Origin: Hyphomicrobiales bacterium
GTDB taxonomy: Bacteria; Pseudomonadota; Alphaproteobacteria; Rhizobiales; Beijerinckiaceae
DNA: 64,000 nucleotides
Assembly: GCA_947455025.1 (NCBI GenBank)
Contig: CANGLU010000004.1
Coordinates: 1-64,000, forward strand
Direction of reading: 5' to 3'
Of this stretch, positions 28,549 through 37,662 are shown piece after piece. The translations under genes were made by a program, and so were the position numbers. The first letter of the stretch is position 1, and every line of letters starts with the position of its first letter. The notes under the pieces were generated by a model that saw nothing but the letters and a program-made list of their open reading frames with translations, did no database searches and was not told where the DNA came from.

Positions 28549-30503
28549 ATTTGCAATTCAGGCAAATTCCGAAAGAGATCCAACGCTTCGGGATTGGCTA
28601 AAGCCTCTTTATTTTTAACGTCATTTCCATGAACGATGTCTCGAACCGCCAATTCGGTGATTTTCCCCGACTTGGTTCGCGGGATGTCGCTCACAGCAAT
28701 AATTTTCGCCGGGACGTGTCTCGGGCTTGCGCCGGTTCTAATCTTTGTCCGGATGGATTGCTCAAGAGGAGCATCCAATGCACTCCCTTTCCTTAATCGC
28801 ACAAATAATACAATCCGGACGTCATTTTGAAAATTTTGACCGATCGCGATCGACTCTAAAACTTCCGGAATTTGTTCAACCTGCGCATAAATCTCCGCCG
28901 TACCGATGCGGACCCCACCCGGGTTTAAGGTAGCGTCAGAGCGTCCATGAATAATCATTCCGCCATGTTGGGTCCATTCGGCAAAATCGCCATGACACCA
29001 AACACCAGGAAAACGATCAAAATAGGCTGCGCGATATTTTAATCCACCAGCATCATCCCAAAATCCAATTGGCATTGATGGGAAAGCTTTCGTGCAAACC
29101 AACTCCCCTTTTCCCGATGGGAGCGAATGCCCCTCATCATCCCAAACATCGACGGCCATGCCTAAACCTGGCCTTTGAATTTCACCCGCATAAACGGGCG
29201 ATGTCGGATCGCCTAACACAAAGCACGAAACAATATCTGTTCCACCCGATATAGAAGCCAGATGCGCCGTGTCGCTTATGGCCTGATAGACCCACTCAAA
29301 CGTCTCCGCTGCTAAGGGAGAACCGGTAGAGGCAATCGTCTTGAGCGAGTGAAGATCATGCGAATGTTTAGGCGTTAAATTTTCCTTCTTACAGGCGTCT
29401 AAATATTTAGCGGAGGTTCCAAAAAAGCTGACCCGTTCAGATTCAGCAAAATCAAAAAGCACGTCCTTCGTCGGTGAAAAAGGTGAACCGTCGAACAGTA
29501 TCAGCGTTGCGCCTGAAGCAAGTGCTGAAACAAGCCAATTCCACATCATCCAACCAAGCGTCGTGAAATAAAACACGCGATCGCCTTCACCGATATTGGA
29601 GTGCAGTTGATGTTCTTTTAGGTGCTGGAGAAGCGTTCCGCCTGCACCATGTACGATACATTTGGGCACACCGGTCGTACCAGATGAAAAAAGAATAAAA
29701 AGGGGATGGTTAAAGGGAAGACGCTTATAGGTGACATTCTTAGGCGAGAAATCTGAAAATGCGGTCGCAAGCGTAACAGACTTTGGGACCGCGCGAGCCG
29801 TCTCTTCGCTGCCGCCAATTAACGGAATAATCAATACGCCAACAAGGCTTGGTAACTGAGCGACAACCTCCTTCAGTTTGTCCGATAGATTGAGCGTCTT
29901 TCCATTATAATAATAACCGTCGCTCGCGATTAAAATTTTAGGAGCGATTTGTCCAAATCGATCCAACACGCCGCGCGGACCAAAATCAGGCGAACACGAT
30001 GACCATATTGCACCAATTGAGGCGGTTGCGAGCATCATGGCAATCGATTCCGGCATATTAGGAAGGATGGCCGCTACCCGATCCCCCTCCTTAATTCCCA
30101 TCCTCTTCAGCCATTGTTGTCCGCGTGAAACTAGGTCCGTTAATTCGGACCTCGACATACGTCTCTCAACCTTGTCCTCGGATCGAAAAACAATGGCATC
30201 GTTATTGTGGGATGTTCGAAGCAAATTTTCGGCAAAATTAAGCTCAGCGTCCGGAAAAAAGGAAGCTCCAGGCATTTGGTCGTCGATGAGTAAGCGTGCG
30301 CCCTTGTCGCCAATAACCCCACAAAAATCCCAGATCGACGACCAAAATAACCCTCGATCCTCAATGGACGCTTGGTGCAATGTTTTGAAGTCAACACATT
30401 CCCGTCCGGAAACCTTGTTATAATAGGAAATAAACCGTTGAATGCCCGTATTTTTTTGGGACAACTCTTGTGGAGACCAAAGAGGTGAAGAAAACTCGTC
30501 CAT
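28545..30503 (-). CDS. acetoacetate--CoA ligase (acetoacetyl-CoA synthetase)
   Basis: ATP-dependent activation of acetoacetate to acetoacetyl-CoA, usually to reuse ketone bodies or polyhydroxybutyrate breakdown products. 652 residues of the ANL superfamily. Motifs: P-loop FSSGTTGVPKCIVHG, the adenylation core ISGGTDIVSCF, HGRSDATLNPGGVRIGTAEIY, and the C-terminal catalytic lysine region IPRTKSGKITELAV. Length and the opening SSPLWSPQELSQ match rhizobial AcsA2. The longest frame begins with TTG at 30551; ATG 30503 matches the family start. No phb genes are nearby. It is divergent from the AsmA-like gene. Confidence 0.93.
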   Translation of the reverse strand: MDEFSSPLWSPQELSQKNTGIQRFISYYNKVSGRECVDFKTLHQASIEDRGLFWSSIWDFCGVIGDKGARLLIDDQMPGASFFPDAELNFAENLLRTSHNNDAIVFRSEDKVERRMSRSELTDLVSRGQQWLKRMGIKEGDRVAAILPNMPESIAMMLATASIGAIWSSCSPDFGPRGVLDRFGQIAPKILIASDGYYYNGKTLNLSDKLKEVVAQLPSLVGVLIIPLIGGSEETARAVPKSVTLATAFSDFSPKNVTYKRLPFNHPLFILFSSGTTGVPKCIVHGAGGTLLQHLKEHQLHSNIGEGDRVFYFTTLGWMMWNWLVSALASGATLILFDGSPFSPTKDVLFDFAESERVSFFGTSAKYLDACKKENLTPKHSHDLHSLKTIASTGSPLAAETFEWVYQAISDTAHLASISGGTDIVSCFVLGDPTSPVYAGEIQRPGLGMAVDVWDDEGHSLPSGKGELVCTKAFPSMPIGFWDDAGGLKYRAAYFDRFPGVWCHGDFAEWTQHGGMIIHGRSDATLNPGGVRIGTAEIYAQVEQIPEVLESIAIGQNFQNDVRIVLFVRLRKGSALDAPLEQSIRTKIRTGASPRHVPAKIIAVSDIPRTKSGKITELAVRDIVHGNDVKNKEALANPEALDLFRNLPELQI

Positions 30504-30626
30504 AGCACACCAAATTCTGATTATTGAGGAGGAATTCTTGGTTTGAGACAACCCAGACTATCTTCCTGCGGCCGATAAGACCATGTATAACATTCCTTTA
30601 AATGAAGAGAAATTCGGCTTTTATGC

Positions 30627-32447
30627 ATGATCGCGATTGAAAAATATCGACCTAGGATCCGCTGGCTGGCTGGCCTTGTGGTACTTGGGGCGCTCCTTAC
30701 CTTTGTCGGGTCGGTAGCGATTCCAATAAACGGGGAAGGCATTTTCTCCGATCTAAGAACGACGATCTCGCAAGACTTTGGGTCTGTATCCAAGCTTAAT
30801 GGAAAAGCAGAGCTTCGCTTTTTACCGCACCCTTCAATTGAAATCGCCGCGTTAAAGCTTTCGTTCGATAATAAGGTAAGTCTAGAAGCGCCGCGGATCT
30901 CCTTTAATCTCAGCATCCCTGCCCTCATTGCAGGACGCTATGAGCCAATATCATCAACGCTTGTTTCGCCACATGTCGTCATCCCAAGTGATTTGTTGCC
31001 AAATAGTGCCGAACAAATGGCTCAGCGATTTAATCATGTTTTAGACCATAAAACCCAAACCGGCGCATCCAGGAACGAAAGTCATCTTGACTCGATTACA
31101 ATCGAGAATGGTGTTTTTTCATTCTCAGAAAAAAATTCTACGGAAAGCCCACCATCGACGATCAGCGGAACGCTCTATTTTTATAGCAATGGCGCGCGCC
31201 GATTAACGGCCACCGGGAATTGGCGAAAACAAGATGTCACTTTACAAGCCGAAATAGGCGCGAATACCAACAATGAAAATGACGACCGTAAGGTTGGTCT
31301 TGTTTTAAGCACCGCCCTCGGGAGTATCAAATTAGACGGCGCAACATCGAGGCTAACAAATGCGCTTTATGCCGGCGCGTTATCTGTCGATGTTTCTCGC
31401 ATTGATAAAGTAAGTGAGTGGTTAGCCCTTCAGCCGCCTGTTCCATTTACGACATCCCTCAAAATCGAAGGTAAGGCATCGATGACGCCGCGGTTAATCG
31501 CGGTTTCTGATGCACAAGTTCATCTCGGCGCGGTTGCGATGACGGGCGGCGTGTCTCTCGATATGTCCAATCCACGCCCACTTGTGACAGGTACGTTATC
31601 CGCGGGCGATATGGATATAACCAGCTTTCTGACACCCATATGGCCCAAACAATCGGAGCAACCCGGCTGGAAAAACAGCCCCGTCGATCCCAATGTTACA
31701 CCCGATCAAGATTTGGATATTCGCCTTTCGGCCGAACGAATTAATCTTGGCATCGTACGCATTTCGAACGCGGCACTTTCTATCATTGCACGGGACCGAA
31801 ACTTAAACATCACATTGGCTTCGTCTCACCTGTTTCAAGGCAGCGCTAAAGGAAAGCTTTCAATCCACCCGACCGATCAAGGATTTTCGTTTTCAAGCCA
31901 CGCGAGTTTTGAAACGCTCGACATCGGTCAAACGACACTTGCGCTCATGGACATGCGAAAACTCGAAGGGAGTTTGAGCGGAAAATTTGATATTGAATCA
32001 GCAGGTCAGTCAATTGACGATATGATGAAATCACTGTCTGGCCGTGCGGAATTCTCTATTGCCAACGGTACGCTATCGGGCGTGAACATTTCGACGATAT
32101 TAAAGCGGATTGAAACGCGCCCTCTATCCGTTATTCGCGATATGCGGGGAGGTAAAACCGATTTCGAAACGATGCGCATTTCGTGTCATATTGCGAATGG
32201 TATTGCCACAATTGACGATTCCGAAATGCTATTTGCGCCAAACACAATGAAGCTTAGCGGCTCGGTAGCCGTGGGTGACCGTCAGATCAATCTCTTGGGG
32301 GAAGCAACGGGACCTACACCGCAAAATGGAGCGGAACCTGCGGTTTTAGCCTATACGGTAACCGGCGGTTTCGATGATCCAATTGTAACGCCTGACATCA
32401 ACCGAATTTTGAAAAGGTCGAGCGGCACATCTGCGACGCCCGACTAA
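30627..32447 (+). CDS. AsmA family protein
   Basis: A 606-residue envelope protein with one N-terminal membrane anchor at about residues 13-33 (LAGLVVLGALLTFVGSVAIPI) and a long periplasmic beta-rich region. The AsmA pattern is seen at both ends: SKLNGKAELRFLPHPSIEIAAL near the N-terminus and the C-terminal GRAEFSIANGTLSGVNIS. AsmA-like proteins are thought to move phospholipids between the two membranes; that role is inferred. It converges on the L,D-transpeptidase gene, leaving 11 bp between stops, with no clear terminator. Confidence 0.88.
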   Translation: MIAIEKYRPRIRWLAGLVVLGALLTFVGSVAIPINGEGIFSDLRTTISQDFGSVSKLNGKAELRFLPHPSIEIAALKLSFDNKVSLEAPRISFNLSIPALIAGRYEPISSTLVSPHVVIPSDLLPNSAEQMAQRFNHVLDHKTQTGASRNESHLDSITIENGVFSFSEKNSTESPPSTISGTLYFYSNGARRLTATGNWRKQDVTLQAEIGANTNNENDDRKVGLVLSTALGSIKLDGATSRLTNALYAGALSVDVSRIDKVSEWLALQPPVPFTTSLKIEGKASMTPRLIAVSDAQVHLGAVAMTGGVSLDMSNPRPLVTGTLSAGDMDITSFLTPIWPKQSEQPGWKNSPVDPNVTPDQDLDIRLSAERINLGIVRISNAALSIIARDRNLNITLASSHLFQGSAKGKLSIHPTDQGFSFSSHASFETLDIGQTTLALMDMRKLEGSLSGKFDIESAGQSIDDMMKSLSGRAEFSIANGTLSGVNISTILKRIETRPLSVIRDMRGGKTDFETMRISCHIANGIATIDDSEMLFAPNTMKLSGSVAVGDRQINLLGEATGPTPQNGAEPAVLAYTVTGGFDDPIVTPDINRILKRSSGTSATPD

Positions 32448-32458
32448 TATCAAGTCAA

Positions 32459-33727
32459 TTATTGATCAGCTTGAACCGCCGTTACCAAGGGAACACCACC
32501 TAAGCCGTCTTTATTATATATATCATCACGGAACTGGACCAAACCATCAGGCGTTGCCCAAGCCGTTATATAAACCCAAAAAACCGGAACAGGCTTGGCA
32601 AGACGGGCGTCGACGCGCTGACCAGATTGAATGGCCTCATCAATTTGTTCCCGCGCCCACCCCGGCGTGTCCTTTAATAGCCATTCCACATAATCGCGAA
32701 CATTTTGAACGCGCATGCAGCCTGAAGATACAAAGCGATAATCATCGCCAAAAATTCCCTTAGCCGGCGTATCGTGCATATAGACGCCATAGGGATTAGC
32801 GATGTTAATCCGAACAAATCCTAATGAATTGAATTCACCACCGGGATCTTGCCTAAATTGATAGCGGGTTGCCTCGTCACTCTTCCAATTGATTTTTTCA
32901 GACGTGATCTCCTGCCCCTCATTGGTAAAAATCCGAATTTTATTTTCAGCCAAATAGCCAGGGTTGGCCTGCATTTTTGGTATCAAATCTTTTTTGATGA
33001 TGGAGGCCGGAACGGTCCAGAAAGGGTTGAAATTAATATCAATCACCTTCGTGGTCATAATGGGTGATTGACGATCAATTTTACCGACACCCGCCGCATG
33101 GCGGGTCTGAACAACATTGTCTTCAACTGTTTCGACAATCGCACCGGGAATATTAGCCGCTACATAGCGCCTTCCCGGGCTAGCCGAATACGAACGCAAG
33201 CGGACGAGATTGACCTCAAGCTGCTTTAATCGAACATCCGCCGGTATATTCAAAGCGGTAAGGGTTTGGCCTGTGATAAGCCCCGTGGGACGCAAGCCAT
33301 GCAATTCCTGGAAGCGGCGAACGCCGGTTTCTACAAAGGAATCAAAAATATCGGAAAGGCCTGCCGACGCATCGAGATCACCCGACGCAATGAGGCGCTT
33401 CCGTAATTCAATAACAGCCGGATCTTGCATGCCGAGCTTCAACGGTACGCGCGGCATCAGCGGCCAACCACCACGGGCAATGACCTGCCTAAATGTCTCT
33501 ACCGCTGCCTGCGTGGCATTTAAGGTCTCTGGCGACAGAAGAGGTGTCGTTGAGCGGTCAAGCGTTTTAGACGTAGCCGCATCGTAGCTTTGTACCCACT
33601 CCGCCTGATCCGCGGATTCCTCGTCGACGTTTTGAGCTAAAAGGCGCGATGCCATGAATGGCGCTGCAAATATGGCGGCCGTACCAAATAGAAATGCCCG
33701 ACGCGAAAGGCTCGAAAAAAATTGCAT
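32459..33727 (-). CDS. L,D-transpeptidase with peptidoglycan-binding domain (YcbB-like, Tat-exported)
   Basis: Forms 3-3 cross-links or anchors proteins in peptidoglycan. 422 residues. The N-terminus carries a twin-arginine motif SRRAFLF at about 8-14 followed by a hydrophobic stretch and ALA-type cleavage (LLAQ), so Tat export is likely. A peptidoglycan-binding helical domain spans about 95-165 (LRKRLIASGDLD, GVRRFQELHGLRPTG). The YkuD domain spans about 185-390, with H318 and the nucleophile C337 in SSGCMRVQN. It lies downstream of ldtR on the same strand (142-bp gap). In Liberibacter the LdtR regulator controls the neighbouring transpeptidase LdtP; this gene is the counterpart by position and domain content. 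Confidence 0.93.
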   Translation of the reverse strand: MQFFSSLSRRAFLFGTAAIFAAPFMASRLLAQNVDEESADQAEWVQSYDAATSKTLDRSTTPLLSPETLNATQAAVETFRQVIARGGWPLMPRVPLKLGMQDPAVIELRKRLIASGDLDASAGLSDIFDSFVETGVRRFQELHGLRPTGLITGQTLTALNIPADVRLKQLEVNLVRLRSYSASPGRRYVAANIPGAIVETVEDNVVQTRHAAGVGKIDRQSPIMTTKVIDINFNPFWTVPASIIKKDLIPKMQANPGYLAENKIRIFTNEGQEITSEKINWKSDEATRYQFRQDPGGEFNSLGFVRINIANPYGVYMHDTPAKGIFGDDYRFVSSGCMRVQNVRDYVEWLLKDTPGWAREQIDEAIQSGQRVDARLAKPVPVFWVYITAWATPDGLVQFRDDIYNKDGLGGVPLVTAVQADQ

Positions 33728-33755
33728 GAAACTGATTCCACCTGAACTTTGAACG

Positions 33756-33817
33756 CATTATCGCTGAAGACGGTAAAGGAATGCTTTCGCACCCCTTAAC
33801 GTTCAAGGGCGATAATG
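33756..33817. promoter_or_regulatory. spaced inverted repeat between ldtR and the L,D-transpeptidase gene
   Basis: CATTATCGC at 33756-33764 is repeated in reverse complement as GCGATAATG at 33809-33817, 44 bp apart. The nearer arm ends 29 bp before the transpeptidase start and contains GATAAT on the minus strand, a -10-like hexamer. It differs from the palindrome upstream of ldtR, so it may bind another factor or be chance. Confidence 0.25.
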
Positions 33818-33869
33818 AGCCGTGGTTTTGTCAATTTCATGGCCGAAAAGGAAAAAGGACAGGATTGCG

Positions 33870-34382
33870 CTATAGCCTATATTTAACATTGTCGTTGAGG
33901 AACCGTTCTAATCTCAGCAAGATTGTATTGGTCTGACGGAATTCGGTCTCTGAAATTCCCCCAACCTGCTCGACCGTCCTCATGTGCTTGCTATATAGCC
34001 CATCGACAATGTCATGGATGTCTTGGCCCAAATGGGTCAGCCGGATCCGGACCGACCGCCGGTCCGTGCGAGACCTTTCATGGGACAAATATCCCATCTC
34101 AACGAGCTTTTTGACATTATAGGAAACATTGGAGCCCAAATAATATCCTCTGGACCTTAATTCTCCTGCGGTAAGCTCCTTGTCACCAATATTATAGAGC
34201 AGCAAGGCTTGCACCGGATTAACATCAGAGCGACCACGACGATCAAATTCGTCTTTGATAACGTCTAAGAGTGACCGGTGAATTCTTTCAATATTGGAGA
34301 GGGCTTCAAGATAGTAAGGATGGGTAATAGAAATTGAGTTTACCCCAACATCATCCATCGAGATTTTTACAATTTTGTTCAT
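33870..34382 (-). CDS. ldtR: MarR-family transcriptional regulator LdtR
   Basis: A 170-residue winged-helix regulator. The stretch NPVQALLLYNIGDKELTAGEL followed by GYYLGSNVSYNVKKLVEMGYL and the wing RTDRRSVRIRLT is the distinctive wording of the Rhizobiales LdtR group. In Liberibacter and Sinorhizobium LdtR controls an adjacent L,D-transpeptidase and stress tolerance. Here the transpeptidase gene is directly downstream on the same strand. The promoter region holds TATAAT at 34402-34407 (minus strand) and a 32-bp palindrome over the -35 area, which suggests autoregulation. The ATG at 34382 is the only sensible start. Confidence 0.92.
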   Translation of the reverse strand: MNKIVKISMDDVGVNSISITHPYYLEALSNIERIHRSLLDVIKDEFDRRGRSDVNPVQALLLYNIGDKELTAGELRSRGYYLGSNVSYNVKKLVEMGYLSHERSRTDRRSVRIRLTHLGQDIHDIVDGLYSKHMRTVEQVGGISETEFRQTNTILLRLERFLNDNVKYRL

Positions 34383-34401
34383 GATAATAAGCCTAAAATG
34401 A

Positions 34402-34407
34402 ATTATA
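34402..34407 (-). promoter_or_regulatory. -10 element of the ldtR promoter
   Basis: On the minus strand this reads TATAAT, a perfect sigma-70 -10 hexamer, 20 bp upstream of the ldtR ATG. The hexamer 17 bp further upstream reads TACGTT, a poor -35, and lies inside the palindrome at 34412-34443. A weak -35 under a repressor site is plausible. Confidence 0.55.
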
Positions 34408-34411
34408 CAAC

Positions 34412-34443
34412 CATTACATTACGTAACGTAACGTAATGTAATG
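34412..34443. promoter_or_regulatory. 32-bp palindrome upstream of ldtR, probable LdtR operator
   Basis: The 13-base arm CATTACATTACGT (34412-34424) is exactly mirrored by ACGTAATGTAATG (34431-34443) around the 6-base centre AACGTA. The whole element also reads as 5-bp units: CATTA twice, CGTAA three times, TGTAA twice. It starts four bases upstream of the TATAAT box, covering the -35 region, where a bound MarR-type dimer would block RNA polymerase. Binding by LdtR itself is inferred from position. Confidence 0.65.
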
Positions 34444-34536
34444 TAATTAATTCACGTAAAAGACGAATTAAGATTTAAAATTAACAAATCGTTGCTGTGC
34501 GCCTTGGTAAATCAAGCCACACTTTATTTGATTCAA

Positions 34537-34950
34537 TTAGACTATTTTAATCTGCGTTTCGGAATTAACCCGCAGGAGCAAAACCCGCGCAAAATGAACA
34601 ATCAGCAATAAAATAGAGACGATAATCGGCATAAACGAATTCAGATTCGACCTCTGGATAAGCTCCAAACAAACATACCCGAATGCAACGCAAGCCCATA
34701 CGCCGCTACCCCAACGCCACGAGATCCACAAGGAAACGCCAGCGATAATATCAAGAATTGGCATAACAACCAAAGTAAAAAAGCCGTTCCAGCCGTCATC
34801 ACCCAAGAGATGAAAATCCCCGCTCGGGGTCGTCATCAAATAAAACCATCCCCAATACCCCTTTGCGATCCACGCCAAGGCCAGGAATCGATAGGCCCAT
34901 AAAATTGGCTTATCGGATGTTACGGTTGATGAGCCGAGATGAATTGCCAT
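34537..34950 (-). CDS. small membrane protein, DUF6163-like
   Basis: A 137-residue inner-membrane protein with four hydrophobic segments: about 17-42, 58-78 (FFTLVVMPILDIIAGVSLWIS), 84-98 (VWACVAFGYVCLELI) and 107-127 (MPIIVSILLLIVHFARVLLL). A protein of this type lies between hemB and ldtR in many Rhizobiales and is annotated there as DUF6163; the name is given from memory of that context. Function unknown. It is upstream of ldtR on the same strand (154-bp gap containing the palindrome) and divergent from hemB. Confidence 0.65.
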   Translation of the reverse strand: MAIHLGSSTVTSDKPILWAYRFLALAWIAKGYWGWFYLMTTPSGDFHLLGDDGWNGFFTLVVMPILDIIAGVSLWISWRWGSGVWACVAFGYVCLELIQRSNLNSFMPIIVSILLLIVHFARVLLLRVNSETQIKIV

Positions 34951-35027
34951 CTTAGTATAAATCCATCGCCATCGTTGACTGCATCCTCAATGGGTAAGCG
35001 GGTTTATGCCTTGGATTTTGTTTTTGA

Positions 35028-36095
<1,068 letters not shown>

Positions 36096-36098
36096 AGA

Positions 36099-36677
36099 CT
36101 ATTGCTGCAAAAATACAGAAAAGGCACCACCCGTAGCCGGCTTTTTACCATCAGGTTTTACAGCGACGATTCGTTGCGGTGATCCTGCCGGAGCTGACGC
36201 CAGATCAAGTGCCCAATAATTACGATACCGCGAATTCGGGGCGTCCGCGCGGACCATTCCGATGCGCGTCGCGTCCTTCATCAACATATTCTCACGGTGA
36301 TGTGGAGAGCGGATCCAAGCATTAATCGCGTCCGCCACCGAAGTATGACCTGCGCCAACATTTTCTGCCGCATTCGCATAGACAAAGCCGGCCGAATTCA
36401 TTCGGGATGTAAAATCACCCCCAATTTCATGCGATAATACATTAGCCGAGGCCATCGCGACGGCCTGATAGCGCGCCGCATCAGTGAGTGCCGCATCGAC
36501 GATAACGGGCGGCAGCCCGTTGCTCGCACGAAATTGGTTAATCAAACCAACGGCTTCTTGGGATACATCTTCTACCGGAACGTTACCTGTAAATTGCTTC
36601 GGTGCCGAAACGCAAGCAGCCAACAAGGACGTTGCCAATCCGATCATGGCCAACCGACAAAACGCAATACGGGTCAT
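36099..36677 (-). CDS. CAP-domain (SCP/PR1-like) lipoprotein
   Basis: A 192-residue exported lipoprotein. The signal peptide ends in a lipobox LLAAC at about residues 17-21, so the mature protein is lipid-anchored at the cysteine. The CAP domain covers about 40-165: NQFRASNGLPPV, MASANVLSHEIGGDFTSRMNSAGF, ENVGAGHTSV and IRSPHHRENMLM. Bacterial CAP proteins are widespread, and their function is mostly unknown. The ATG at 36677 has GGAGG eight bases upstream, which decides it over the TTG at 36698. Confidence 0.9.
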   Translation of the reverse strand: MTRIAFCRLAMIGLATSLLAACVSAPKQFTGNVPVEDVSQEAVGLINQFRASNGLPPVIVDAALTDAARYQAVAMASANVLSHEIGGDFTSRMNSAGFVYANAAENVGAGHTSVADAINAWIRSPHHRENMLMKDATRIGMVRADAPNSRYRNYWALDLASAPAGSPQRIVAVKPDGKKPATGGAFSVFLQQ

Positions 36678-36896
36678 AGCATCAGCCTCCGACGTCAATC
36701 CAATACGTGAAAAACCCTATGGCGGGTGCTTGAAAAGTCAAAGCCAAGAAATCGGATGTTCAACATTAATTTTAAAAATAGTCTGGAAAAACAATCAAGA
36801 ATGCTCCTCTTTAGGCACCAAACGGATTGCACGGACCAAACCCAAATCCTATCATGTCATCAATTCCCAGTTTAAAAATTTGCCGATGGACGCGCC

Positions 36897-37643
36897 TTGA
36901 CCAACCAGCAACAAGATCCGCCGCAATTTTTCATGACCGCACCCAATACGTGCGGTTATCTGCCGGATAAGATTGAACGGAAGGTATTTACCCATTTGGT
37001 TGGAATGAGGGCGGGCGCGCTCAACGACCTTCTAACCCAAGCAGGCTTTCGTCGCTCCCAAACCATCGCCTACCGTCCGGCTTGCGATCAATGCAGCGCC
37101 TGCGTCTCCATTAGGGTGCCGGTCGATGAATTCGAACCCTCCCGCAATATGAGGCGCGTCATGGAGGCCAATGCCGATCTCGTCGGCCTGGCGATTCCAA
37201 ATAAGGCAACATCGGAACAATATAGTTTATTCCGCAGCTATTTGGGTGATCGCCATTCGGATGGCGGCATGATCGATATGAGCGTGCTCGATTTCTCGCT
37301 CATGATCGAAGATAGCCATGTTGATACCCATTTGATCGAATACCGTAGGCGAGGTCCCGATACGTTTATCAATGGACGGGGAACTGGGCCGCTGATTGCA
37401 ACCGCGCTGACCGATACTTTAGCCGACGGCCTATCGATGGTTTATTCCTTTTTCGATCCTGAATTATCCGATCGCAGCCTCGGCACCTATATGATCCTCG
37501 ATCACATTCAACGAACAAAAAAGCAGGGCCTGCCCTATCTCTATTTGGGCTATTGGATCAATGGATCAAAAAAGATGGACTATAAAGCCCGCTTCATGCC
37601 TCAAGAGCGATTGGGCCTGAATGGCTGGATGCGGGTTGAATAA
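36897..37643 (+). CDS. bpt: leucyl/arginyl-tRNA--protein transferase Bpt (Ate1 type)
   Basis: Adds an N-terminal residue from aminoacyl-tRNA to proteins, marking them for ClpS/ClpAP degradation (N-degron pathway). 248 residues. Ate1-type cysteine cluster: a Cys in APNTCGYLP and then [12 protein letters not shown]. The segment [16 protein letters not shown] and the end [16 protein letters not shown] match the family. Bacterial Bpt transfers leucine to Asp/Glu N-termini. The start is TTG at 36897: the family opening (PPQFFMTAP) lies just after it and no in-frame ATG fits; an ATG at 36886 is in another frame. It converges on parC. Confidence 0.93.
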   Translation: MTNQQQDPPQFFMTAPNTCGYLPDKIERKVFTHLVGMRAGALNDLLTQAGFRRSQTIAYRPACDQCSACVSIRVPVDEFEPSRNMRRVMEANADLVGLAIPNKATSEQYSLFRSYLGDRHSDGGMIDMSVLDFSLMIEDSHVDTHLIEYRRRGPDTFINGRGTGPLIATALTDTLADGLSMVYSFFDPELSDRSLGTYMILDHIQRTKKQGLPYLYLGYWINGSKKMDYKARFMPQERLGLNGWMRVE

Positions 37644-37662
37644 TCGCTAAGCGTTCAACCCG
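37632..37662. terminator. hairpin spanning the stop codons of bpt and parC
   Basis: CGGGTTGAA at 37632-37640 pairs perfectly with TTCAACCCG at 37654-37662, and CGCT/AGCG in the loop can pair as well. The structure contains the bpt stop (37641-37643) and the parC stop (37655-37657). No T run follows on either strand, so termination by this hairpin alone is uncertain; it may act as a symmetric 3'-end stabiliser. Confidence 0.45.

Noticed and set aside
36484-36900. 138-residue plus-strand frame before bpt
   Set aside because: It is antisense to the CAP lipoprotein gene and its end overlaps the TTG start of bpt; composition is not protein-like.
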